From Nageia nagi (Eukaryota; Pinophyta): DNA of 64,000 nt. The stretch covers positions 67,146,001 through 67,210,000 of the forward strand of contig JBITNC010000001.1 in assembly GCA_050084985.1 (NCBI GenBank). Reading direction: 5' to 3'. Shown piece after piece: positions 11,421-22,759 of this stretch. The first letter of the stretch is position 1. Every line of letters starts with the position of its first letter. A program made the position numbers and the translations under genes. The notes below the pieces were generated by a model. It saw only the letters and a list, made by a program, of their open reading frames with translations. It had not been told where the DNA came from and searched no databases.

Positions 11421-14400
11421 ATGACTTCTAAGGTGAGGCCTTCCCCACATCCAAGACCAGAAAGATTCAAGCGCAGCTATTTGAAAGACATGTCACAGAT
11501 GACCAGATGGAGAGAATTATAAGGGAAATTCAGATAGAGTTCAAAGAGAAAGAAAAACCATAACTCTTTGAAGCCAAATTAAAGGGGAGATTCATCTTCG
11601 TTAGTGATACAGATTGGGGAAATCTTGACCCCATCTAGACTATAGCATACACTGCCTCCATCAACAAGGAGGTTCTATCGGATGAAATCATCCATTCTTG
11701 TAGGCTATTCAATGTCACTATGATACTTTTTGTTGTTTCATTTCCTGATTTGTGTTATGAGGTTTCCAAATGCTGTAAGTATGACAAAAGAGTTCTCTTG
11801 GACACCAAAAGAAAAGTGATAATGGATTTCTCTCCGAAAGGGATCGAGGTCATCTTTAACAAGAAAATATATGGAGATGATTATACACTGTCCCGTTCAA
11901 CAGAATTCCATGATTCTACTGCCCGGCCTGCATATTATATCAGAAGATGGTTGTGTGATGTCTACCAAGGTATCCAAGGCCAGAGATTGATTAGTACTCG
12001 TAGGGAGGAGTTCCTTCCCACGGTCACTAAGTTGATCACTTTGTTGTCCAAATTTACAGGTCAGAAAAATGAATCCAAGTATAAGAAAGAGTTCACTAGA
12101 TTCATTATCATGATGAGCTCAGGAACAGCTATTCGATGGAGCAAGGTAATCAATGATACCTTACGGCACCAGCTGGCCTGTTTTCGCTCTTCTAGGAGAT
12201 TCTACATGAATTCTCCTCCTGTGTACTTGTTGTTGCATGGCAAGTTCAAGTCAAAGGAGCTTGCAAATGAAAGATATTTAAAAAACAAGGGCATCTTGAT
12301 GTGGATAATTTATCCAAAGTGATGGTACCATAACAAATTCAAGCATTTCTATTAGATAAACAATAGGTGAGAGTATGCCATTTATAAGGAAATCACAGGT
12401 AAGTCAGAAGTCAAGAGGATCTTTGATGTTGTTTCTCAAGTCATCAGTGTACATGCAAACTTCTATCTACAGCATACTTATCATACATACATCAAGCCAA
12501 TTACTATTTTTCAAGGAACGAGTGTGGACAAAGAAGGATGCGACCATCAACTTGCCATTTACATCGCAAGTTAAGTTTGCCAAACTTAGGTAGACGCTAA
12601 AAATATGGAGCTACAAGAGGTCTTATTAAAGGAGACAACAGCTAGAAACTATGATCTTAGAGGTGTTATCGCCTATTTCTAGAACATCACATTCCATAAA
12701 CTTGTTGTCTTCAAGCATAAATCTTTAGGGATTGCGGAGAACTACAGAAATGTGCGAGATGAGAAGAAGATTGAAAAGATAGATGCTTCTTCAAACTATA
12801 AAGGATAGACCTAAAGAGGTACCATAAAGAATCAATACCCCTCCTTCTCAAGCATTGCATCTCCACAAAACAAGACATCCTTGCTTCCCATGGAGCAAAA
12901 ACAAGAGCATCAAGAGAGCATGCCTCGACAAGATCTAGTAAACGCAATGTGGTGGGTAATGTAGCGAAGAAAACCCAACAGGTGGTGGCTGATCTTAGAT
13001 ATGTTGGTTACCATGACATCCCCTTGAGCATATTGGAGGAAGCTTGTGCCAATGATTCCCCTGTTGAAGAAACTCCACCGAGACCAACTCATTGTCTTGG
13101 ATGAGGAGAGAAAGTTCCCCCATTGCAACCAAGTTCTAGTTCTTCTGAACACTCCACTTCCTCTGATGAAGAAAGTGATGATGAACCCAACCGCACTAAA
13201 GAGGGCTCAGAAGAAGAGACAGAGAGCCAAGAAAACAAAGAAGAGAGTCATGGTAAAGAGGAAGAAGAAGAAAATGATGATGACCTGTTCATAGACATTG
13301 AGACTTATGATGACTAGTTCATAGACGTTGAGACTATTGTGAAGTAGTCCATGTTGATGGAGCAAAGTATGCCAAAGAGGTGGGTTCTTAAAAACCCTAT
13401 CCTGCTGAACATAGAAAGAGGTCAGCTTCATCTTCCCAGAAGCCTTCTGTGAAGAGGACCAGCTATAAGAGATCCCATCAACCGTGCAAGAAAGATACTT
13501 CATTAGGTGGCAATGGTGGAGACAAAGAAGATGAAGGAGAGACCAAGGAGAAGAACAAGAGGAGGAATCAGGACGAGCATCAAGGTAAGGAGGTTTCCCT
13601 TTTTCAAGCCACTCCAATAGGAAGTCAAGAAGTTTAGTAAAGGTTCAATGCTGGTGCAGAGGCTCCCTCCCAAGCTAGCTATTGAACATCCAGATGTTGA
13701 CTTAGATGCCTGCCTAAGAGCCTTAAGCATGAATACTGCTCACGATGAAGAAATTGATCAAGACTTGAGGTCTAAGCACAAAGAAGAGGGGCTCTCTAAT
13801 GGTGAGAAAGTCAGAATGGTAGATACTTTCATTTCTACTTAAAGAAAGGAGATATCCATCAGCTATTGTTACTCTAAGGAGAAACATCTGCAAACATTCG
13901 AGGATTGCATGATAGAGACGTTCAAGATGCTTGTTAAGTTAGGTCTGATAGCCAAGAAGCATATTGTTAGTCAGAATGTTGTTGTCATGGAACAAGAAGC
14001 CTATGAAACCAAAAAGGAGGTGAGAAGACTTAAGAAGGAACTCAAGGCTAGCAGGAAAATCATTAAGAAGTTCCAAACTATTAGCACCACCCCGAAAGAA
14101 TTGAAAAAGCAAGTCCTGTTCCATGCATGATGGGAATTGATGAAGGATCAATTGAAAAAAGAGATGATGGAGAGCATTGATAAGTTATCTTCTCGAGTGT
14201 ATAGCCTCCTTGAGGAAGGTGTGGAGATCCAGGAGTTGAAGTTCCAAATAACAACCCTCCTCGAGAAGTTGGATGGTCATCTCCCTACCGTCATCCATCT
14301 GCTGCAGATCTTTGATGATAGACTTGAGAAGTTAGTCAATTGCTATGAATTCATGTATCAGCACGACTAGTTGAAACATGCATTGCAAAAGTGTAATGTT

Positions 14401-14790
14401 GTTTTGAAGATGAAGATCCCTCTAAGAAAGGAGGTAGAAGAGCATATGAGCAAATATGTATACTAGCTCAAATTTAAACAAGAAGACAATGGCATGCATA
14501 GGAAAGAAACGATGTTGGCAGAGGCTCAAAATCTGATCTAGGAACATCTCGAGGTTGAGGATCTCAACTTACTAAAGGCATGGCATCCCACTCATCATGA
14601 GAGGCAAATGGTCATCTTGAGATTTCAAATGTAGGCTACATCCAGGAAAATTGGAGACCACTTCAAGCAAAATAGCAGCATCATTGGCAAGGTGTCCAAG
14701 GGAGTACAAAAGACCGTAGCATTCTTGCAAGAGACCATTGAGTCATACAGTCTAACAAACAAAGAGTGGAACTTTGCCGGTACCGGATGA
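11421..14790 (+). pseudogene. copy B of the repeated gag-like ORF family
   Basis: The start ATG (MTSKVRPSP) matches MASKIRAPP of copy C. Domains in order: N-terminal globular part with FERHVTDDQMERI, FIFVSDTDWGNL, DLCYEVSKCCKYDKRV, MDFSPKGIEVIF, EFTRFI and RRFYMNSPPVYLLLHGK (to 12,322). A basic/Pro-rich stretch and a Ser/Glu/Asp linker follow (13,120-13,320), then DVDLDACLRALSMNTAHDEE near 13,700. A long coiled coil (QEAYETKKEVRRLKKELKAS) covers 13,990-14,260, then LPTVIHLLQIFDDRLEKL, and the C-terminus is QKTVAFLQETIESY...EWNF. There are in-frame stops (for example near 11,560, 11,638 and 12,320) and at least two frameshifts. No pol domains occur within or beside it. I do not recognise the family. 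Confidence 0.7.
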
Positions 14791-16153
14791 GATCTAGCCT
14801 AGATTTGATCCACTCACAGATTCTTTCTACAATTATCCTTTCCATTATTAATACATATTGGTGGTTGTTGTTATGCTCAAACTTTATTTACTTGATTTGA
14901 CTCGTGTAGGGATGACGTTTTACTCCTGCCAAATCAAATCTGTCATACTTATTTATGGATATGACTGATTTCGAGATGAGGTTTTACTCCCACCGATTCA
15001 GATGTCTGACAGATGCAGGGATGAGGTTTTGCTCCCGTCGGTTAGAGGTAGCTTAAATGCATTACGGTTGTGGCATTTCTATTTTGTCATCCTTCTAAAT
15101 GCCACGTGCATTTTTTTTTGTAAAAAATCAAATTTTATATTGGTATGTGTGTTGCATGTGTACACACCATATTAGATCTTATGCCTTTAGGGCAACACAT
15201 CTAGTGGCCATTTAGAAGAGAATATTTGCATTTTGCAGAAACTGGAAAGATTGTTGCATATATGAGAATTTCTGCATATGAAAGATTTCAAAATTCCATT
15301 GCATAAGGGATTCTGTGCATATCATGGTTGCAAATTGTTATATCTTTGGTGCATTTTGAATATCATATTGAGGGTACTACAATCAAGTAACGAATGTTTC
15401 TATTTATATTATTGAATATCATTGAGAATTGATTTCTTCCCAGACTAGTTCTACAAAGCAAATGTTGTGAAGATTATCATTTGTGGGATCATGCATCTTA
15501 TCCTATAAGATTTTCTTGCTGGTTTGAGTAATTTTACAGCTTAAATGCATTCTCTTTGAAAACTGCAAGTTTTAAGAGAAGATAATTGAATATATTTCAA
15601 AGTGGTTTAAATTGTTCATTGTATAATTTGCACATAAGTGGATATATTCTGGGGTGTATAGCTTATTTTTTTGTCATGCAGTAAGATTTCATGTATTCAC
15701 ATGTTGGTCTTTTCCCTTCATCTCATTCCATTGAGTCTTCCACAATAGACCCTACAACTTCCTGCTCTTGTCTGATAATAACTTTAGCCTTTTTCCATTT
15801 GTTACCTAGCTTGCTAAGTGAATAAATTTTCTTAAAGAATCCGAAGATGACCTGGGGAGACACTACGTCACTAGCGATATCTTCATAAGTTCATCACTCG
15901 TATTCCTATGCATTTATCCCTTGTTTGTTATCTTTCTTCGCTTATGTTCACACTTGCAACCTTTCCTGTTTGTAGAAACGAATTTTGACGATGTATTTCC
16001 CTTGTATACGATTAACAACATCCATCTCTATCCACTGTGCCCTAGTCTATAGTCCATGTGAACACTTGGGGTAAGCAATCTTCAAGACGAAACAAGTGAC
16101 GTTGTTTCCTCCAAGTCTTGTGCATGTTTTGGGTGAGGAAAGAAAAACATACC
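14791..16153 (+). other. conserved 3' flank of copy B
   Basis: This 1.36-kb non-coding region matches the reverse complement of 17,876-19,190 (copy C). The first ~900 bp also match 34,205-35,193 (copy D). Landmarks: 'ccttta/tagggcaacac/catc', 'acttcctgctcttg' (B) versus 'actccttgctctcg' (C), and a right boundary at 'gaaagaaaaacatacca' in B and C. The sharp end suggests a true element boundary, but no matching direct or inverted terminal repeat was found at the other end. Confidence 0.6.
14906..15041 (+). repeat. three GGGATGAGGTTTT(A/G)CTCC motifs, 3' of copy B
   Basis: Motif copies lie at 14,906-14,930, 14,971-14,995 and 15,015-15,041, each followed by an ACCGG- or CCGTCGG-like tail. In copies C and D the reverse-complement form is bounded by ACCGGCAGG or CCGGCA and CCTGCACCGGT, which can pair as a stem. 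Conservation in a non-coding position across three copies suggests an RNA or termination signal; the role is unknown. Confidence 0.6.
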
Positions 16154-16156
16154 AAT

Positions 16157-16388
16157 AGAAGGGAGCTTGGCACTGAACATTGGACATAAGGGAGGCTTAG
16201 CACCAGACCTTGTGCATGGGAGAAGCTTGTCACTAAACATTGGGCATAAGGGAGGCTTGGCACTCAATGTTGGGCAAAAGGGAGTCTTGACAACTGAAGT
16301 TGGGCATGGGAGAAGCTTGGCACTCATTGTTGGGCATAAGGGAGGATTGGCACATAACGTTAAGCATGGGAGAAGCTTGGCATCTGAT
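16157..16388 (+). repeat. 30-bp minisatellite, about 7.5 units
   Basis: Units of the type 'aagggaggcttggcactc' + 'aatgttgggcat' run head to tail with a 30-bp period. The plus frame stays open and spells a 10-residue repeat (GHKGGLALNV alternating with HGRSLALIV-type units), because 30 is a multiple of three. The two unit types (aaggga and gggaga starts) largely alternate, giving a partial 60-bp higher-order period. It begins right at the 3' boundary of copy B. I do not treat the ORF as a gene. Confidence 0.85.
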
Positions 16389-17309
16389 AAGCAGCTCCAC
16401 TATTTTGCACTAATATTTGCTTCTTTTCATGTTTTCGCAGCGATATTTTCTAGGACTTCCAAATACTCACTGCTGCAATGTGGTGTTTAACATGGAAAAG
16501 TATATCAAAATTTTTGCATCCATAATTGTGTCTACTATGGAGTGATATATCAAAAATTTTGCATGCATTTTTGTGCTTAATGTGAATTACTCTTAATGAC
16601 AGACAATTAAAAAAATTCAGAATTTTTGCATGAAACATCTAAGGGCCAAAGAGGCACATTGAGGGATGATTTGGATTTGGAAAAATGCATTTCAGATTTG
16701 CTATGCAACTCCAACAAGTAGGCTGCAAATTATTTTCATGTTCTAAAAACTCCAACAGTTGTTACAAAAAGTTCATGTGCGGATTGTCTAATAAAATACA
16801 TTGAAGTTGCATTCCACCTCAAAAGGCTTCAGTTGGTATCTGGATTTAAGCTAAAGGATATTTGGAAGGCAATTCTTTTTGCCATCCTACAATTGCTTAA
16901 CGGCAAGCGATTCGAGAGGGGAGGCTTTGTAACATCTATTTGGAATCTTATTTGAGAATCACAACAAGAAGGTATCAAACTCAAGGAATTCACATCTAAA
17001 ACCCCATAAAATGATGAACTTCACATATCAAAAGATACGCCACTTCATTCAACGAGAGTTTACCATCTTTTTCTAGACTTTGCTCTTCTCTAGTGAAACT
17101 GGTTCATCCTCCTTAACAAACGACTCTCAATGGCATACTTATAGTATTGTTAAGCATAATCCCCAATGTAGGTGTTACCCTAACGAAAATAAAATAAACT
17201 AATTTTAAAGCAAATTACATTTTGGAATGTGAGGAGCAAAAACTCTTCCTCACTACAATGATATAATTAAAAATGACTTTTTGAAATAAAATATATAATA
17301 ACTAAATAA
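16389..17309. other. spacer with a possible PPT/LTR start
   Basis: Short repeats of 'atatcaaaa(a)tttttgcat' occur near 16,501 and 16,545. At 16,903-16,940 'ggcaagcgattcgagaggggagg' is followed by tttTGTAACATC. This resembles the polypurine tract plus LTR start of the gypsy elements at 61,800 and 37,630. No matching LTR pair was seen, so it is only a candidate relic. Confidence 0.35.
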
Positions 17310-17715
17310 AATTCTTTTCTTCAAGATTCTCTTCCTTTTATTTATCTTCCAACTCTTTCGCAATATTTTTGAGAACAATGATCTATTTTGCACCTATTGC
17401 TTTCACCTCACCTATCTCCATCTTCTAGGTATGGGCCTCCAGGTCTTGAAATTTCTCAAGATCCTTGTTCAGAAAAATCTTGGTGACTGACAATGTATCA
17501 TTGACCTTGAAAATGGATTTGTTTACATAATGAGTTTAAGTGGACTCATCTTTCACCCTCTGGCTTGGATCTTCATGTGATGGCTTAATTAAAATTGCAA
17601 GGTCAATATTGAATTTCTTCTTTGCTGAAGTGTCTTCAAAAGTCACCTTCTCATTCTATTGTTCAACTTCTTTTCCTTTCATCTTAAGGTTTGGCATTTT
17701 CATGTTGAATTCATA
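17310..17715 (-). pseudogene. decayed ORF of unknown family
   Basis: Minus-strand reading gives a mostly consistent frame with Lys/Glu-rich text (KVTFEDTSAKKKFNIDLAI, then KSIFKVNDTLSVTKIFLNKD) broken by several stops. No motif is recognised. It lies between copies B and C and is probably part of an older element. Confidence 0.3.
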
Positions 17716-17875
17716 AATGAAACAGTACCTATTGTAGAAGACAAACATTAGTGAAAATGGATAGGAGTGATGGCACACGTGGTTAGGATTGGAAATGAGC
17801 TAAGTGAGATATGGAGAGGACAACTTGGAGTGAGCGCATGAAAATGGGGTCTTACAACTTTTAAGGATTGTGTTG

Positions 17876-19190
17876 GTATGTTTTTCTTTCCTAGTGCAAA
17901 ACATGAACAAGACTTGGAGGAAACAACGTCACTTGTCTACGCCTCAAAGGATTGTTTACCCTAAGCGCTCACATGGAATATGGTCTTTAAGGCACAGTAG
18001 TCAGAGATGCATCTTGTTAACCATATAAAGGAAAATACAACTCGGAGTTCTTATCCACAATGACGAAAGACTGGAAATGTAAACGAAAGCAAAGAAAGAT
18101 CACAAATGTAGGGGCAAGAACAGGTATATGTGCAAAGGAATACAAAAAAAGATCAACTTACTAAGATATCACCAGTGATGCAATGTCTTAGAAGCAAATA
18201 GCAATGAGCGCTCAAATCACTACCAAACGAGAGCAAGGAGTTGTAGGGTCTTGGTGGAAGACTTGATGGAATAAGAAACGAGCCTAGCCGAATGACATAG
18301 AGACAAGCTATAAGCCAAGAATACATTCACTTGCGTGCAAACCATGCAAAGAATAGCTTAAACCATTTCAACAAATATTCAATATGCAAATTCAGAAGGA
18401 AACTATTCAAACATGCATAATCCCACAAATGACAATTTTAACAGTATTTACTTTGTAGCTCTATTCCAAAAGAAATCAATTTATAATGATATCAACAACG
18501 TGAGAAACAAAATTCCTTGCCTGATAGCAGTAACCTCAAAATGATATTAAAGAATGGAAATGGAATAGTATGCATCATAGCAAGCATAGACAATGATAAG
18601 CAGAAATAGACAATGATAAGCAGAAATAACACATATGTTATGGATTCTTCAAATTTGCAAATGCAAAGAAATTCATTCAGTTCTTACAACATGCAAAATC
18701 TCAATGTTATGCAATATTGCAGATGCAAAAATCCCAAATGCAAAACCCAGTACTAAATGGCTACAATAGAGAATAATTACGCCACCAGAAGTATCGCCCT
18801 AAGGGCATCAAATTGGATGTGGTGTTCACATACACAACACACATACCAATACAAAATCTAATAGTTCACATGAAACGATGCAAGTGGCACTTAAAATTCT
18901 GATAAAATATAAATGCCATTACCAAAATGCATTTAATCTACCTCTAAACTACTCAAAGGTAAATTTGATATGCAATAAAAGTCTAACATCTGAACCGGCA
19001 GGAGCAAAACCTCATCCCTGCACCGGTCAGAATCATAAATGAGTGTGACAGATTTCATCTGGCAGGAGAAAAAACTCATCCCTAACCCAATCAAATCAAG
19101 TAAATAAGATCTGGCATAACAACAACTATCATAAAACATGCATTAAAAACAGATAGATTGTCGTAGGAAGAATCTACGACTGGATCAGAT
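17876..19190 (-). other. conserved 3' flank of copy C
   Basis: Reverse-complement counterpart of 14,791-16,153, sharing the same terminal boundary ('tggtatgtttttctttcc' on the plus strand). A 20-bp unit (tagacaatgataagcagaaa) is duplicated in tandem at about 18,589-18,628. No coding sequence. Confidence 0.6.
18995..19083 (-). repeat. two GGGATGAGG-type motifs, 3' of copy C
   Basis: On the plus strand 'ggagcaaaacctcatccctg' (ending at 19,020) is framed by ACCGGCA and CACCGGT, which can base-pair. A second, weaker copy (ggagaaaaaactcatccct) ends at 19,083. Same position and motif as in copies B and D. Confidence 0.6.
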
Positions 19191-22100
19191 CTAGGCCAAA
19201 TCTAATTCGGTATCGACAGAGTTCCACTTTTCGTTGGTGATACCGTATGACTCAATGGTCTCCTCCAAGAATGCCACATTCTTCGGTACACACTTGGATA
19301 TCATGCCAATGATGCTACCATTCTATTGAAAGTAATCCTCTATCTTCTTGGATGTAATCTGCATCTAGTGCCTCCTACCGACTATCCACCTTTCATGTAC
19401 GATAGGATGCCCTGCCTTCAGCAAACCGAGATCAGCGATGTCTAGATGCTCTTGTTTCAAGTTCTAAACCTTTACGAATACGGCCTACTTCTGCCTTACA
19501 TTGTTGTCCTCCCTTTTGAACTTGAGTTGATAGGCATAGTCGCTCATCTGTTTCTTGACCTCCTTTCTCAAGGGGATTCTCAGCTTCAAGCCTGTATTGC
19601 ACTTTTCAGAGTGCATGATTCAGCCAGTCATGGTGGTAGGTGAACTCGTGGCAGTACACTAGCTTCTACGGAATGTCACCGTAAATGTGTTGCAAATGGG
19701 AGACGTTACAAACATGTGCTGAGATTTGCGTCTTAAGGACCCTAATTTCCACACCTTCAACAAGGAGCTTATAGATTTGAGACGACAATCTCTCGATGGC
19801 CTACATCATCTCTTTCTTTAGTTGCTCCTTCATCAATTCACATCCCTCATGGAAGGAGGATTGCTTCTTCAAATCAAGGGGGGTAGTGCTAACCTTCTGG
19901 AACTCCTTAATGATCTTCCTACTGGCCATGTGTTCCCTTTTCAACGTCTTCACCTCATTTTTGGCTTCGAAACCCTCCTGCTCCATCACTGCACGATTTG
20001 AGTGACTATATGCTTACGGGCTGTTAATCCTAATTTAAGCGTACCTTAAACATCTCGATGATACAATCTTCAGCTCTCTGAGGATGTTTCTCCTTTGAAT
20101 ACAAATGGCTGATGGAGATTTCCTTGCAAGAGGTGGAAACAAATGTATCAACCCTTCGAATCTCTTCACCATAAGAAAGCTCGTCTTCCTCATCTTCGGA
20201 GCGCAGATCCTAGTCTATGTCTTCGTCATGAGTCGTACTCATGTTAAGGGATCTAAGATAGGCATCCAAGTCAAGATCTGGATGCTCGGTTGCTAGTTGG
20301 GGAGGAAGCCTTTGTACCAACAATCGTCCCTTATTGATTTTCTTGACCTCTTTCACTGGAGTAGTCTGAACAAGGGTAATTTCCTTACCTTGGTGCTCTT
20401 CCTGTCTTCTTTGCTTTTTCTACTCTTCGATCTCTCCTCCATCTTCTTCTCTCCTCCATCTCTGTCTCCTCCATCACCACCTATAGGTATGCCTCTATTC
20501 CATGGCTAAGGGACCTTTCATGGCTGGTTCAATTCGTAGAGAATTTATGTGAAGAAGAGTGGGACCTTTTTCTATGCTCAACAGGAGAGGGTTTGGAGGC
20601 ACCCACCTCTCTGGCACACTTTACTACAACGACTTGGACCTCATCATCATCATAGGTACAAACATCCACAACATCGTCATCTTCTAGGAGAGCTTCAATC
20701 TCCATTTCGCAAGGTGTGGAGGCAGCTACAGCTACATCTTCTTGCTTGAGGAACTGCTCAACAACAATAGCATCACCATCTTCCTCTTTTTCTTCTCCAC
20801 CATGGCTCTTTGACTCTTCTCCGAAGTCTTCTGCTTTACAATCAAGCTCTTCATTAATCTCTTCATTGAAAAAGGAAGTGGAGTGTTCGGAACTGAAACT
20901 AGAACTTGGATGCAACAAGGAAACTTTCTCCCTACATCTAGGAGAACAAGTGAGTCTGGAAGGGACCTATCTGTGGGCGAATCAATGGTGCAAACCTCAT
21001 CCAGTACATTCGAGGGGATAACATGATAGCCAGCGTCTTTGAGATCAAAGATTACTACACTACACTTGCTAGGGCCTGGAATATGCTCCCAATGAGCCTC
21101 TTGCATTTTTCCAACAGGTAGCAAGGTCATCTTAACTGACAAAGGTGCAACACGAATAGAAGGAGGTGATGATTTGATCTTGAGTGGGACCTCTTTAGAT
21201 TTAGACTTGGCAGTTAGGGGCCTCTGAGGTGGTTTATATACTCGAATGCGAGCCTTCTTCTTGCTAAGGAGAGCATTTATCTTCGCAATCTCCTCCTCAT
21301 CTTGCATTTTTTGGTACTTCTCCACATTCCCCAAGGATTTATGATGAAAAGCGATAGGCTCGTGGAATGCAATGCTGTAGAAATGTGCAATCAAACCTCT
21401 AGGATCATAGTTCCTCGTTGATACCTCCATGAGGAAGACATACTACTGTAGCTCCTTCTTCATACTGGCCGCTTCAACCCATGTCTCACACACATATCTT
21501 GCAATTGAGATAGGCAACTTAATGGTCATCTTCTTCTTCCAAACTCTCTCCTTTAAGAACAAATGTTGCATGGAAAACTCCATGAGAATGAGCCTATCAC
21601 TAGCATATCTCAGTAGGACCAAGGGTTGTTCTTCAAAGCCATAAACTTTGATGAATGTATGGTCAGTATCCTGCAGGAAGAAAAATGCATGTACACTGAT
21701 GGCCTGGACGGCTCATTAGAAATCATTTTCACAACGAACTCCCCTTTGATATTTATAGATATCATACTCACACCGATCATTTCTCTCGTAGAAACCCCAG
21801 AACTTGTTCTGGTATGACCACTTTGGATAAACCCACCACACGTGGATGCCTTTCTGTCCCAAATATCTTTCGTTGGCAAGTTCCTTGGATCTGACCTTGC
21901 CATGCAACAACAGGTACACAAGATAGGAGTTCATGTAAAACCTCCTCAAGGAGCCAACGTGAAGGTTCTGGTAATCTTCAAGTAGCCGTGGTCGAATGTA
22001 GTCCCTAGGCCAGGCCATGGAATTATGAAATTCCTCATAATAGGCCAATGTGTAGTCATCCCCATATCTTTTCCAGCAAAAGGCTGCTTCAATTCCATCA

Positions 22101-22508
22101 AGGGAGAAGTCCATAATTACATTCCCCTTGTGTCCCGTAGGACTCTCTTATCGTATTCACATTTTTGGGCTACCTCATAGCACAAGTCAGGAAAAAGCAT
22201 CGCGAATGGCATCATATGGCATTAAACATTCCACAAGTGTGGATAATTCTTTGATAAGTCCTCTTTAGTGATGGAGCAGTGGAGGCTAAAGTCTAGATGG
22301 GGTCCAAGTTTCCCCAAATTTGTATCACCAACAAAGATGTATCTCTCCTTACATTTGGCTTCAGGGAGCTCTAGTCTTTCTCTCTTTGAAACTCAATCAG
22401 ACTTTCTTTCGAAAGCCGGGTCATATGGTTCTTACTTACATGTCTCTCAAACAACTATCCTTGAGCCTTCTTAAATCTTGATGGAGGTGCTCTAATCTTG
22501 GAAGCCAT
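19191..22508 (-). pseudogene. copy C of the repeated gag-like ORF family
   Basis: The start ATG is at 22,508-22,506 (MASKIRAPP). Blocks in order: LFERHVSKN, RYIFVGDTNLGKL, DLCYEVAQKCEYDKRV, GDDYTLAYYEEFHNS, RRFYMNSYLVYLLLHGK. An open 232-codon stretch (21,430-20,732) includes GPSKCSVVIFDLKDAGYH. Then come the acidic linker (SSEHSTSFFNEEINEELD), HPDLDLDAYLRSLNMSTTHDE and a coiled coil (EQEGFEAKNEVKTLKREHMA). The terminal segment EKWNSVDTELDLA ends at 19,191. Stops and frameshifts (for example near 20,800 and 22,110) make it non-functional. About 3.3 kb, close to copy B, so the ancestral protein was about 1,100 residues. Confidence 0.7.
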
Positions 22509-22636
22509 GCAGGAATTTGAGTAATGCCCCATGAGAACCTAAGGACAAGTTTGGATGTTGTGAAGGATGCAACAGCAAAGAGCCAAACATGCAGGTCTGG
22601 GCTGTAAGACTTCCAACACACTGAATGAAAGTTACC

Positions 22637-22646
22637 TTATTTTATA
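22637..22646 (-). promoter_or_regulatory. TATA box upstream of copy C ORF
   Basis: On the minus strand TATAAAATAA lies about 130 bp before the ATG, in a segment that aligns with the TATA region of copy B (shared flanks gccatacat and tttggct). This supports a common ancestral promoter rather than chance A+T richness. Confidence 0.55.
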
Positions 22647-22759
22647 TGAGATGCATAGAGGGTGAATGTATGGCAAAGTACATGCCTGCCACTTGTCTCC
22701 ACTTCTAAACTCCTAGCATCTCAAACTTAGTCGATTTCAACTTGTAACCCTAGGCACAC

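Noticed and set aside
13207-13617. 136-codon minus ORF
   Set aside because: Antisense shadow of the acidic Glu/Lys-rich linker of copy B (GAA/AAG runs give Phe/Leu on the other strand).
16167-16490. 107-codon plus ORF
   Set aside because: It is the 30-bp minisatellite translated; its openness follows from the repeat period and not from selection.
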